Part shown: piece after piece, positions 31,676 through 39,594 of the stretch
How positions within the stretch are numbered: the stretch's first letter is position 1
Layout of the letters: every line of letters starts with the position of its first letter
Position numbers and translations under genes: made by a program
NCBI GenBank assembly: GCA_025933935.1
Contig: JAICYZ010000007.1
Coordinates: forward strand, 1 to 40,440
Direction: 5' to 3'
Length of the DNA: 40,440 bases
Source: Chitinophagaceae bacterium
GTDB lineage: Bacteria > Bacteroidota > Bacteroidia > Chitinophagales > Chitinophagaceae
The notes under the pieces: model-generated
What the model was told of the DNA's origin: nothing
Seen by the model: the letters and a program-made list of their open reading frames with translations, nothing else
Databases searched by the model: none

Positions 31676-33892
31676 ATGCATCGCAAAACAATCTTGCTTA
31701 TTTTATTTATTTTCACTTCCTTAAATTCTTTTTCTCAGAATGCCGATGTGTTTCAACCTGATTCAATAAAAAGAACAATTGATGCGGTGCAGATTCATTC
31801 TTCCTTGCAAATTGACGGGTTGCTCAATGAGCCCGAATGGAAGCTGGCAAAGCCTTCGCCGCGCTTTGTGGAGATAGAGCCTGTCCAGGGAAATCCTCCG
31901 GGCGAGGAGACAGACGTGAAAGTTTTGTACAATCGCCAGTATTTATACTTTGGCATTTTTGCCCACGATTCTTTAGGAAAAAAGGCGATCCGTTCTAATG
32001 ATTTCATGAGAGATTTTGATGATAAAAGCCGGGACCTCGTAGGCATCGCATTTGATTGCTTTAACGATCAGAGAAACGCCATGGCTTTTGTAACCGATCC
32101 TTATGGAGTGCAGCGTGATCTTTTGTCTTTTGACGACCTGTATTATGATGTCGATTGGAACGGGCTTTGGAAGGTGAGGACCAACCGCACGGATTCGGGT
32201 TGGACTGCCGAAATCGCCATTCCGTGGCAAACGTTGCGCTATCCCAATAAAGGAGATTCTGTGCAGCAATGGGGACTCAGCATTTATCGCAACCGACGCC
32301 TCACCAATGAGATCACTTCTTTTTCTCCTTATCCACGGGCGTTTACATCGTTAAGAATGAATTATGCAGGCATTCTCAAAAACCTGAAACCGCCGCCCGC
32401 AAAAACCAACATCCGTTTTGAACCATATGTGCTTTCGTCTTATGATCATTATAAAGGTTTTGATTCTTCTGTAAAGATTTCAGAAACGAATTTTAAAGCC
32501 GGTGGCGATTTGAAATGGGCCATTGATCCCAACTCTGTTTTAGACCTTACTGTCAATACTGATTTTGCACAGGCAGATGTAGATCAGCAGGTAAATAACG
32601 TGACCAGGTTTTCTGTTTTTTTTCCTGAAAAAAGACAATTCTTTTTAGAGAACGCTTCGCTGTTTGGCGTCGGCGTTTCGCAAAGCGCTGATGGCTCGGG
32701 CGGACAAATGCATATTCAGCCTTTTTTCAGCAGGAGCATCGGATTGGATAGTTCGGGAAATCCGATTCCGATTGATGGAGGAGCACGGTTTGTGCACCGG
32801 TCCACAAAAACAAATTATGGCGCAATCGTCATGCGGCAACGCGCTTCTGATAACAGTCCGGCAACCGATTTTTTTGTTGGCCGCTATTCTGAAAACATCG
32901 GCGAAAACAACCGCCTTGGTGGGTTGGTAACGGTAAAGAATCAACCGGGCAACACGAATATTGTCAGCACCATTGATGGCTTTTTTCGTTTGGGAGAAAC
33001 CAATTCGCTCAATGCGTTGCTGATGCACTCAGACAATACCCAAAAAGGCAAAAGTGGTGCTGCTGCCATCGCCCAGTTTTTTCATTCTACGAATCACATG
33101 AAGATCTGGCTCACTCAATCGTATGTAAGCAAAGATTTCGATCCGGAAATGGGTTTTGTTTCCCGCAATGATGTGGTAGGAACTACGCCGGGAATGAACT
33201 GGTATTATCGTGGTAAACGGTTGCCTTTTAAAAAGATCCTGCGCGCTTTTGAACCCGGTTTTCTGCCGGAGTTTTATTGGCAGGCTTCTACCGGTAAATC
33301 AATAGAACGCACGTTTACGCTGTTTCCTGTCTGGCTTAATTTTCAGAGCGGCGCTTATTTTGGCTATGCCATCGCGCCTGCTTATCAGCGGCTGACAGAA
33401 CCGTTTGAGCCATTGGGCGTGACCATCGCGCCCGGCTCTTATTATTTCACGAATCAGCAAATTTACCTGACTTCCGATCCCTCAAGGATCATCAGCCTCG
33501 CCGGAGTTTATACATGGGGGCCATATTTCAACGGAAAGTTGAACAGCGGAAACTGGACTTTACAATTTGCACCGATTCCACAAATGTCTTTTTCAGGGAT
33601 ATTCAACCGGAATCGATTTATGAAAGTGGGAGAGCAGTCCACTTCTGAAACCATTGACCTGTACGGAATACAGGCCCGTTTGGCATTGAATCCAAGGCTC
33701 CAACTGACTGGCTTTTATCAAAAAAATACGGCAAACAAAGCGGACAATTACAACCTGCGGCTTTCCTGGGAATACCATCCCCTTTCCTACATTTACCTGG
33801 TCCTGAATCATTATGGCTTTACCCATGTTCAATCAAAAACACAGGCAGAAGATCATGCCATTGCTAAGATTAGTTTTTTGAAACAGCTTTAA
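31676..33892 (+). CDS. DUF5916 outer-membrane-associated protein with CBM9-like domain
   Basis: A 738-residue exported protein. A signal peptide (about 1-20) is followed by a carbohydrate-binding-like domain (about 38-220: IDGLLNEPEWKLAKPSPRF, then VGIAFDCFNDQRNAMAFVTD). The large DUF5916 beta-rich domain follows (from about 240, with FFPEKRQFFLENASLFGVG as its hallmark). The C-terminus ends in aromatic beta-strands like an outer-membrane beta-barrel (YLVLNHYGF). Function is unknown; homologues are widespread in Bacteroidota and are thought to act at the cell surface. A TATCTTTA -7-like box lies just before the start. Confidence 0.9.
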   Translation: MHRKTILLILFIFTSLNSFSQNADVFQPDSIKRTIDAVQIHSSLQIDGLLNEPEWKLAKPSPRFVEIEPVQGNPPGEETDVKVLYNRQYLYFGIFAHDSLGKKAIRSNDFMRDFDDKSRDLVGIAFDCFNDQRNAMAFVTDPYGVQRDLLSFDDLYYDVDWNGLWKVRTNRTDSGWTAEIAIPWQTLRYPNKGDSVQQWGLSIYRNRRLTNEITSFSPYPRAFTSLRMNYAGILKNLKPPPAKTNIRFEPYVLSSYDHYKGFDSSVKISETNFKAGGDLKWAIDPNSVLDLTVNTDFAQADVDQQVNNVTRFSVFFPEKRQFFLENASLFGVGVSQSADGSGGQMHIQPFFSRSIGLDSSGNPIPIDGGARFVHRSTKTNYGAIVMRQRASDNSPATDFFVGRYSENIGENNRLGGLVTVKNQPGNTNIVSTIDGFFRLGETNSLNALLMHSDNTQKGKSGAAAIAQFFHSTNHMKIWLTQSYVSKDFDPEMGFVSRNDVVGTTPGMNWYYRGKRLPFKKILRAFEPGFLPEFYWQASTGKSIERTFTLFPVWLNFQSGAYFGYAIAPAYQRLTEPFEPLGVTIAPGSYYFTNQQIYLTSDPSRIISLAGVYTWGPYFNGKLNSGNWTLQFAPIPQMSFSGIFNRNRFMKVGEQSTSETIDLYGIQARLALNPRLQLTGFYQKNTANKADNYNLRLSWEYHPLSYIYLVLNHYGFTHVQSKTQAEDHAIAKISFLKQL

Positions 33893-33975
33893 AGGAAACG
33901 GTAATATTTTTCAGCAAACAAAGAAATAATCGTTTTTGTAAAACGTGTTCGGTGATAGTTTATAGAAAAATAACT

Positions 33976-34347
33976 TCACAACTCCTCTTCCCTTTCCAGC
34001 ATCAGAACCGCGCTTTGCGGTACAATAAAATATTTATCTCCTTCATACATCACTTCTGTTGCAGCGCCCATCAGAAAAATAGCCAGATCTCCTTCTTTCG
34101 CCTGCAAGGGAATGTATTTTATCTTTTCTTCTTCACCTTTCCAAGGTTCATCTTCAACCGGCATAGGAATGGCATAACCCGGGCCCGCCTTGATCACATA
34201 TCCCTGTTGCACTTTTTCTTTTTCCTGTACTCCCGGAGGCAGGTAAAGCCCGCTTGCAGTTCTATCGTCCGGTCGCGCAGGTTTTATCAACAACCTGTCG
34301 CCGATTACGATCAGTTTCTTAAGTTTATTATCGATGGTGATGTGCAT
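33976..34347 (-). CDS. orphan GroES-like co-chaperonin
   Basis: A 123-residue Cpn10-fold protein: IGDRLLIKPARPDDRTASGLYLPPG, where the mobile loop is SGLYLPPG, then VQQGYVIKAGPG, AKEGDLAIFLMGAATEVMYEGDKYFIV and a closing LML. It is longer than standard GroES (about 95 residues), through a charged insert (residues about 64-75, PVEDEPWKGEEE) and a 12-residue N-terminal extension. No groEL gene is near, whereas the housekeeping groES is normally followed by groEL, so this is probably a second, divergent copy. The -7 box is at 34362-34369. Confidence 0.85.
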   Translation of the reverse strand: MHITIDNKLKKLIVIGDRLLIKPARPDDRTASGLYLPPGVQEKEKVQQGYVIKAGPGYAIPMPVEDEPWKGEEEKIKYIPLQAKEGDLAIFLMGAATEVMYEGDKYFIVPQSAVLMLEREEEL

Positions 34348-34361
34348 ACATATTCTTTATG

Positions 34362-34369
34362 CAAAAATA
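34362..34369 (-). promoter_or_regulatory. Bacteroidota -7 promoter box (TATTTTTG) for the GroES-like gene
   Basis: TATTTTTG on the minus strand, 14 bases before the ATG at 34347. The -33 region shows no clear TTTG. Confidence 0.5.
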
Positions 34370-34616
34370 ATGCGTTAATCATGGAAGCTGCTTATCCTGC
34401 TTAAAAAAGCGTTAGAAATAATGCCGTCAATAGCAATGTTTTTCTGTTTCCATTATTACATCACCGCGGTTAAAAGAAATTAAAGGGATCCAGCAAAAAA
34501 CACCTTTTTTCAGATTGATGAGAAATGTTGCTTTGCAGTAAATGAACAAATAATTGCCTATTGTTATTATCTTCATCGTCAGTTTTTCAACACATTGAAA
34601 ATCAAAATCCAATTGT

Positions 34617-35867
34617 ATGATCAAAAAATTATGCTTTATATTTTTCCAGCTTTGTTTGATAAGCAGTATCGCCCGGAGCCAAAGTACCATTGATAACAGC
34701 AAGTCCAAACTGATTCCTGAAATTGATCGCGTTCTAAACAGTGAAGTAGCAAATAACAAGATTCCGGGAGCCGTAATTCAAATAAAAAAGGACGGCAAAG
34801 TTCTTTATAAAAACGCGTATGGATATTCACAAAAGTATGTTATCAACCACCAGCTGCTCAATCCTCCGGTGCCCATGAATACTGCTACGCTTTTCGACAT
34901 GGCTTCGCTTACCAAGGTGATCGGCACTACAACTTCCATTATGTTGCTCGTCGACAGGGGGCTCGTCAAAGTAGATGATCCTGTTGGAAAGTACATTGCG
35001 GCTTTTGACACCGGCGCCAAAAAACACATCACCCTCCGCAACCTGCTCACTCATACTGCCGGGCTGATCGAATGGTACCCGCTTTTTTATTTTTCTCATG
35101 ATAAACAAACGACTTATAAAGTGATCGGAGAATTGCCGCTTAAATATCCTGTTGGAAAGCAGCGCCGTTACAGTGATCTGGGATTTATTCTTTTGCAGGA
35201 GATCATCGAAAAGGTTTCCGGAATGCCTTTAGACAAATTTGAAAAGCAAAATATTTTTATCCCCTTGGGAATGACACACACCATGTACAATCCGTTGCAA
35301 CATGGAAGAACCACCAATATTGCCGCTACCTCTCTCGGTAATCCTTACGAAACACGGATGGTGTATGATTCCTCTCTTGGCTATTCTGTAAAAGGTCTCG
35401 ATCCACAGAGTTGGAACGGATGGAGAAAGTATGTGCTGAAAGGAGAAGTGAATGACGGCAACGCCTGGTATGCCAATGGCGGCATTGCCGGATCGGCAGG
35501 ACTATTTTCTACCGTTGACGACATCCAGAAATTGGTAGATATGCTCATGAATAAAGGAAAAGTGGGCAACAGGCAATTTATCCGCAGCAGCGTGATCGAT
35601 TCCTTTTTTGTGAAAGATCAGTTTAATAACGGCCTCGGCTGGATGATGGACACGACCGATTCTTTTATCAAAGACGGCCCTGAAGGTACTTTTGGGCATA
35701 CCGGCTTTACAGGTACCGGCATTATGGTCGTTCCGAAATATAATTTGTCAATAATTCTGTTGATAAACCGGCAGAATATGGGAGTGTTGGAAAGTGGCTA
35801 TTATTATAATGTAACTCCGGTAAGGAAAGCAGTTTTTGAAGCCACATTAAAGTATTGTCAACAATAA
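34617..35867 (+). CDS. secreted beta-lactamase-family serine hydrolase
   Basis: A 416-residue exported hydrolase of the beta-lactamase/AmpC/EstB fold. The signal peptide spans about residues 1-21. The nucleophile motif SxxK is SLTK at 97-100 (FDMASLTKVIG). The second motif is YSD in RRYSDLGFILLQ. The third is GHTGFTG near 355-361, in place of KTG. These features fit esterases, peptidases and D-Ala-D-Ala-type hydrolases; antibiotic resistance is not implied. It is a single-gene unit divergent from the GroES-like gene and lies at the edge of the cassette-like region. Confidence 0.92.
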   Translation: MIKKLCFIFFQLCLISSIARSQSTIDNSKSKLIPEIDRVLNSEVANNKIPGAVIQIKKDGKVLYKNAYGYSQKYVINHQLLNPPVPMNTATLFDMASLTKVIGTTTSIMLLVDRGLVKVDDPVGKYIAAFDTGAKKHITLRNLLTHTAGLIEWYPLFYFSHDKQTTYKVIGELPLKYPVGKQRRYSDLGFILLQEIIEKVSGMPLDKFEKQNIFIPLGMTHTMYNPLQHGRTTNIAATSLGNPYETRMVYDSSLGYSVKGLDPQSWNGWRKYVLKGEVNDGNAWYANGGIAGSAGLFSTVDDIQKLVDMLMNKGKVGNRQFIRSSVIDSFFVKDQFNNGLGWMMDTTDSFIKDGPEGTFGHTGFTGTGIMVVPKYNLSIILLINRQNMGVLESGYYYNVTPVRKAVFEATLKYCQQ

Positions 35868-36304
35868 AGTGATTTAGTTTGATCAGAGGTGATAATGGCG
35901 CTGATATTTATTGAACTTTCCGCCCGGGCGTCAGCCAATTGAAAAACCAAAGTTGAAGGTAAAATAAAAAAGCCGGTTTTTGTTCGTTTGCTGCAACTGT
36001 TACTGATAGCGCACTGCAGCCGATTGTTATTTTTTCAACCAGCGTGTTGCCAAACCTAATATTCGGCTCGTGTTATTTATAAATTATAGTAAGAAGACAA
36101 TCCAGCTGGTTAAAAATGAACAAAAATATCCTCAATATTTAAATGCCTTTACTCCTTCAAGAGTAAATTCTTTCATCGTCATGTCCTGCACGGCATAAAA
36201 ATGTAAAGCAACTTTTACTTTTTGATCAGGCGTAATCTCAAATTTTGCTGTTGTGGTGTTGTGCCTATGCCAACTGATGTAAGCGTTAGTTGGTTTGATT
36301 TCCT
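35868..36304. other. intergenic region at the edge of the cassette-like block
   Basis: From 35868 to about 36131 no gene is seen; there is a TTCGTTTGCTGCAACTGTTACTG-type GC-mixed stretch similar in style to the spacers further right. From 36132 to 36321 a minus-strand protein-like 3' remnant is present (see that entry). A GTTAG-type boundary is at 36284/36285. Confidence 0.5.
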
Positions 36305-36321
36305 TTACTTTAACGATTCTA
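36132..36321 (-). pseudogene. 3' remnant of an unidentified gene
   Basis: A minus-strand frame ending in TGA at 36132-36134 reads KPTNAYISWHRHNTTTAKFE, ITPDQKVKVALHFYAVQDM and TMKEFTLEGVKAFKY. It is strongly protein-like but has no start: an in-frame stop (TAG) lies just upstream and the frame runs into the end of the alpha/beta hydrolase gene. The first residues coincide with a boundary like those before the other cassette genes. The likely reading is that a gene lost its 5' part when the block at 36.3-39.6 kb was joined here. I do not recognise the family. Confidence 0.6.
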
Positions 36322-36853
36322 TGTCGCTAACGAGTAAACCTAAATCGTTGTTGAACTGATGGCCTCCACTTTTTATAACACGAAAAGTCGCTTGAGTAAA
36401 TTTTTGCTTGTAATAGTCAAGGTGAGAAAATGGTATCTCTTCATCATCTTCGCAATGATATAAGAAAATCGGGATCTCGTCAGTTAACTTGTCTGCAAAG
36501 TTTTCTTGAAGTTTCAAACCTTGTTTCCAATCTTCGTTCCAGCTCCAAAATGGTGTAGCAAGAAGAAAAATTCCTCTAATCTTTTTATTTGAAGAATTTT
36601 CGGAAAGATATTTTAATATCATTGATGCTCCAAAAGAATGTCCTACCAAAATAAAACTGTCTTTGGCTTCAGATATTTTTTCATCAATTTGTTTTATCCA
36701 TCCAAAATCAGATGCAGAGTCGTCATTTTGTATTTCCGGATAGTCTAAATCATATTCATTTCCCAACTTCTCTTGAAGGGATTTAACCAATGTTTTATCA
36801 GCTTCATAACCTCCTTCTCCACCTCCCTGGATAAATAATACCGGATATTTCAT
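36305..36853 (-). CDS. small alpha/beta hydrolase (RBBP9/YdeN-like)
   Basis: A 182-residue cytosolic serine hydrolase. The nucleophile elbow is GHSFGAS with S73; the catalytic Asp is likely in HCEDDEEIPF, and His in SGGHQF near the C-terminus. The short length and N-terminal VLFIQGGGEGG fit the RBBP9/YdeN group of small alpha/beta hydrolases, whose substrates are unknown. It is the last of four or five minus-strand genes separated by related spacers. Its 3' end abuts the remnant at 36132-36321. An AAC/GT boundary lies 63 bases before its start. Confidence 0.88.
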   Translation of the reverse strand: MKYPVLFIQGGGEGGYEADKTLVKSLQEKLGNEYDLDYPEIQNDDSASDFGWIKQIDEKISEAKDSFILVGHSFGASMILKYLSENSSNKKIRGIFLLATPFWSWNEDWKQGLKLQENFADKLTDEIPIFLYHCEDDEEIPFSHLDYYKQKFTQATFRVIKSGGHQFNNDLGLLVSDIESLK

Positions 36854-36916
36854 TTGAACATTTCTTATTTTTTAAATGCTTATCTTTTCATTTCTGATTT
36901 TGCAATTGACGCTTAC

Positions 36917-37034
36917 GTTAGGGCTTGCTGCTGCATAAGTAAATGTTGAGCAGAATTCAGTCCAGTCCACATGCAGCACAGTAGCGATTTTAAGCTGCTA
37001 TCTTCCGTCTGCCCAACTTGCAGTAATTCTTTTG
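36917..37034 (-). repeat. cassette-type spacer A
   Basis: Spacer between the acetyltransferase stop and the alpha/beta hydrolase start. On the minus strand it begins GGCTAAC and ends CCCTAAC, followed by GTAAGCG, with ATGCAGC/GCAGC-rich inner parts. It shares the TTCCGTCTGCCC stretch (37003-37014 on the plus strand) with spacer C. Confidence 0.45.
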
Positions 37035-37050
37035 TTAGCCTTTGTTTTTT

Positions 37051-37644
37051 TCACTTAAACCTCTTGTAGTAATAAGATTTGTCGTCCTCTGTAATTGAGC
37101 GTAAAACCTTACAAGGATTTCCGACCGCCACAACATTGGGTGGAATGTTTTTTGTCACAACGCTTCCGGATCCAATAACCGTATTATCACCGATCTTAAT
37201 TCCTGGATTAATAACTACATTACCTCCGATCCAAACGCTGTTTCCGATTTCGATGGGCAAAGCAAATTCCAGTTCCTGGTTTCTCAACTCGGAATGTATA
37301 GGATGGCCAGCTGTGTAAATTCCAACATTGGGTGCGATAAAAACATTGTCTCCGATTTTGACTCTTGCGCAATCCAAAATTACCAGGTTATAGTTTGAAT
37401 AAAAGTTGTCTCCTATTTCAATATTGTATCCGTAGTCGCATCGAAACGGAGGCTCCACGTAGAAATTGCGACCAGTCTTCCCAAAAAGCTTTTGAAGTAT
37501 CGCATTTCTTGCTTCCACTTGAGCTGGTCTTAAGTTATTAAACTCAAAAAGCAATTCTTTTGCGAAAAGTCTTTCGCCAACTAATTCTGAACCGTTTGCT
37601 AAATACGGATGTCCGGCTAACATTTTTTCCTTGTCACTTTTCAT
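37051..37644 (-). CDS. maltose/galactoside-type O-acetyltransferase (left-handed beta-helix)
   Basis: A 197-residue trimeric sugar O-acetyltransferase. An N-terminal MAC-type domain (KEKMLAGHPYLANGSELVGE, then LLFEFNNLRPAQVEARNAIL) precedes a hexapeptide-repeat beta-helix, with GYNIEIGDNFYSNYNL and the acetyl-transfer His in GIYTAGHPIH. The C-terminal NPGIKIGDNTVIGSGSVV and VVAVGNPCKVLR close the fold. It transfers acetyl from acetyl-CoA to a sugar or related small molecule; the exact acceptor is not readable. The start follows spacer B, 38 bases after its boundary. Confidence 0.93.
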   Translation of the reverse strand: MKSDKEKMLAGHPYLANGSELVGERLFAKELLFEFNNLRPAQVEARNAILQKLFGKTGRNFYVEPPFRCDYGYNIEIGDNFYSNYNLVILDCARVKIGDNVFIAPNVGIYTAGHPIHSELRNQELEFALPIEIGNSVWIGGNVVINPGIKIGDNTVIGSGSVVTKNIPPNVVAVGNPCKVLRSITEDDKSYYYKRFK

Positions 37645-37682
37645 ATTTTAGTTAATGGTGATTTTTAAAATAACGGCTTAAC

Positions 37683-37895
37683 GTTTGCGCATAGGCGATT
37701 GGCAGGCATTCAATAAATTTTCAACCCGCACAAATCTACCGTAAACGAACAAAAAGTTGAGATTTAGATTCTTAGCTAATAGAGAACTTTCAGCGCGGAA
37801 CTACAACCGGATAACGAACGAAATGTTGATGACTTGCACTTCTGCCCGGCTTGGCCATTGCATTTGATACCAATTGCCCTTTTGTACTTAAGCCT
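37683..37895 (-). repeat. cassette-type spacer B
   Basis: Spacer between the 211-residue unknown gene and the acetyltransferase. On the minus strand it begins GGCTTAAG and ends AAC then GTTAAGCC. The ends are mutually inverted, and inner arms also match (GGCAATTGG against CCAATCGCC). The form AAC/GTTAAGC fits the integron attC core GTTRRRY. It holds a TAGTTCC-N3-CTGAA stretch (plus-strand 37784-37806) shared with the DNA at 39371-39394. Confidence 0.5.
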
Positions 37896-38530
37896 TAGTT
37901 TTCAACCAAGTCAATGTTAAAAACATTATCGAAAACCTGAAGCCGCTTAATCTTTCGTGATACGACTTCATAGATTTCCCTGGTTTCGATAACAATGCAA
38001 TTGTTGTCCCGCCAGTGTACATTAATATCTAAGTTTATTCCTTTGGCAGTGTATAAACTCGCTCCTCCTTTTTCTGAATGTAAGAAGATCTGTGTCATTA
38101 CACTATTCACACTGATTCCACTCTCAGAAACTGTCAATCTATGTTTAAGGTCGGGCGAATAGATTTCGTAACATTGTCTTCTATAGTAATTATCATTATT
38201 GATAGGAATAGATTGTTTTGCTTCCTTATTTAAATTTTCAAACACCTCAATTTCATAGCCTGTCTTTTCTCTCATATAACTTCCAAAAGTTAAATCACCT
38301 ATTAGTTGCCGCTCCCTTGTAATATCACGAAGAAGCCTCTCAAGTCCTTTTAAGTTTTTTGCTAAGTATAATTTTTCAGTCTTTAATTTCAATTTCTCAC
38401 AACGCCGAATTGCCGGGTCAAAGTCGTCCCATTTAAAATGCCCTACGGTTTTTTGAAAGAGATAGTCGATAGCAACAAGGTTAATATCCTTATATCGCTT
38501 TATTTCTGTATGATTTGTTGCTATTGGCAA
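37895..38530 (-). CDS. conserved hypothetical cassette protein (211 aa)
   Basis: I do not recognise this 211-residue protein. It is soluble, with no signal peptide. The first half is mixed helical and basic (CEKLKLKTEKLYLAKNLKG), the second half is beta-rich (HRLTVSESGISVNSVMTQ, INLDINVHWRDNNCIVIETR). No catalytic motif is evident. It is preceded by an AAC-type boundary only 24 bases before its start and is unrelated to its neighbours, as expected of a mobile cassette. Codon and base composition is more AT-rich and irregular than in the core genes. Confidence 0.7.
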   Translation of the reverse strand: MPIATNHTEIKRYKDINLVAIDYLFQKTVGHFKWDDFDPAIRRCEKLKLKTEKLYLAKNLKGLERLLRDITRERQLIGDLTFGSYMREKTGYEIEVFENLNKEAKQSIPINNDNYYRRQCYEIYSPDLKHRLTVSESGISVNSVMTQIFLHSEKGGASLYTAKGINLDINVHWRDNNCIVIETREIYEVVSRKIKRLQVFDNVFNIDLVEN

Positions 38531-38554
38531 ATCTGAAACTTTTTGAATTTAAAT

Positions 38555-38636
38555 GTTAGGCGACTCGGTAGCAGGTAACGTTCCAGGCTGATAATCAATG
38601 TTCCGTCTGCCCGCCAGCTATTGCCATTCGACTGTT
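38555..38636 (-). repeat. cassette-type spacer C
   Basis: Spacer between the small 47-residue ORF and the 211-residue gene. On the minus strand it begins CGATAAC and ends GCCTAAC followed by ATTTAAA. It shares TTCCGTCTGCCC (38601-38612 on the plus strand) with spacer A. Confidence 0.45.
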
Positions 38637-38643
38637 ATCGTAG

Positions 38644-38787
38644 TTATTTATATTCGTTTTTAAGTATTTCTAACAGTTCTAACGTATCAGTTACTGTATC
38701 GTCAAGGGTAATCAACGGATGTCTTACTTTTGGATATTCGTCTATAAATTCTAAATCTTCAATGTTTGTTAACTCAAAGTTATGCAT
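38644..38787 (-). CDS. small hypothetical ORF (47 aa) after the 164-aa gene
   Basis: An ATG-initiated frame MHNFELTNIEDLEFIDEYPK, then VRHPLITLDDTVTDTLELLE and ILKNEYK. It is acidic and protein-like. It is in the same frame as the preceding gene, separated by its TAG stop and 10 codons, so it may be a short second gene or the tail of a longer ancestral protein interrupted by a stop. No function can be given. Confidence 0.45.
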   Translation of the reverse strand: MHNFELTNIEDLEFIDEYPKVRHPLITLDDTVTDTLELLEILKNEYK

Positions 38788-38817
38788 AAGCGTTTCAAAT
38801 TTATTTCTGTTTGAACC

Positions 38818-39312
38818 CTAAAACTTGATATACTTTGTTTCATCAACAAACACCTCTGTAAGTTGATCATCTGAATGGAATAACAAACCGAACTTTAGGA
38901 AAGTATCACTTTTTAACTCTTTTTCATAATTGATTAAAAAATTGACAACTTCAGTCTTGTTTGAGTAGTTTCCATAATTCATTTCTTCATCATCTATATG
39001 TCCTGAAAGTAATGTGACTTTATTCGGTAAAAAATTTGTCAGCTCAATGAATAGTTTCCATAATCTTGAATTGTCAATATTTATTTCTGAATAAAATTCA
39101 AACTCCAAATCTAAGTGTTCTGGATTTGTGTCTTTAAGTTTGAGCGTATAACCTTCAACAATTTTCGCAGTTTGACTTTTTTTAATGTTAGCCAAAACAC
39201 TTTCCTCCATTGGGACTTCATTTGGCAACGGCACTCGTAAAGTGATGGGCAATTCTAATGTCCTATAATTAGGTGTCTTACCAAAAATTTGCTCTATGAA
39301 TTTTTTAAACAC
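38818..39312 (-). CDS. conserved hypothetical cassette protein (164 aa)
   Basis: An acidic soluble protein of 164 residues that I do not recognise. It begins MFKKFIEQIFGK, has a beta-rich middle (LPITLRVPLPNEVPMEESVL, HLDLEFEFYSEINIDNSRLW) and a C-terminal half with FLINYEKELKSDTFLKFGLL. The size, acidity and lack of signal are compatible with an immunity- or effector-binding-type protein, but nothing confirms this. First gene of the minus-strand block. It is followed in frame by a short ORF (38644-38787). Confidence 0.65.
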   Translation of the reverse strand: MFKKFIEQIFGKTPNYRTLELPITLRVPLPNEVPMEESVLANIKKSQTAKIVEGYTLKLKDTNPEHLDLEFEFYSEINIDNSRLWKLFIELTNFLPNKVTLLSGHIDDEEMNYGNYSNKTEVVNFLINYEKELKSDTFLKFGLLFHSDDQLTEVFVDETKYIKF

Positions 39313-39594
39313 TTGTCTTGATTGCCAAATTTATAATTAAAAGTTCATGGTTATTTACTATCGTTCAGCAAAGTACTTCAGTTGGGAACTATAGCTGAAA
39401 CATGCAGCACCGGATCGTCAGCAAATGTATGCCGCTTGCGCAAAAGTGAATCTTCGGCCCACGCATCGAATTAATTGAAACATTCTAATGATAGCATTGG
39501 GATTTGTGAAGTAGTGGTATTTGAAAAACCAGCATGCACAGTAAACACACATTTATCCGCATTTCGACTTACGTTGTTTCTATAAATTTTTTAT
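39313..39594. other. spacer at the right edge of the cassette-like block
   Basis: No gene is seen. On the minus strand there is a TAGTTCC-N3-CTGAA stretch (plus-strand 39371-39394) shared with spacer B, and irregular mixed-GC sequence unlike the AT-rich core intergenic DNA. It is the likely right end of the block, next to the SDR gene. Confidence 0.4.

Noticed and set aside
34427-34759. Minus-strand 110-residue ORF overlapping the serine hydrolase start
   Set aside because: It covers the signal peptide of a clear gene on the other strand and has no domain-like pattern.
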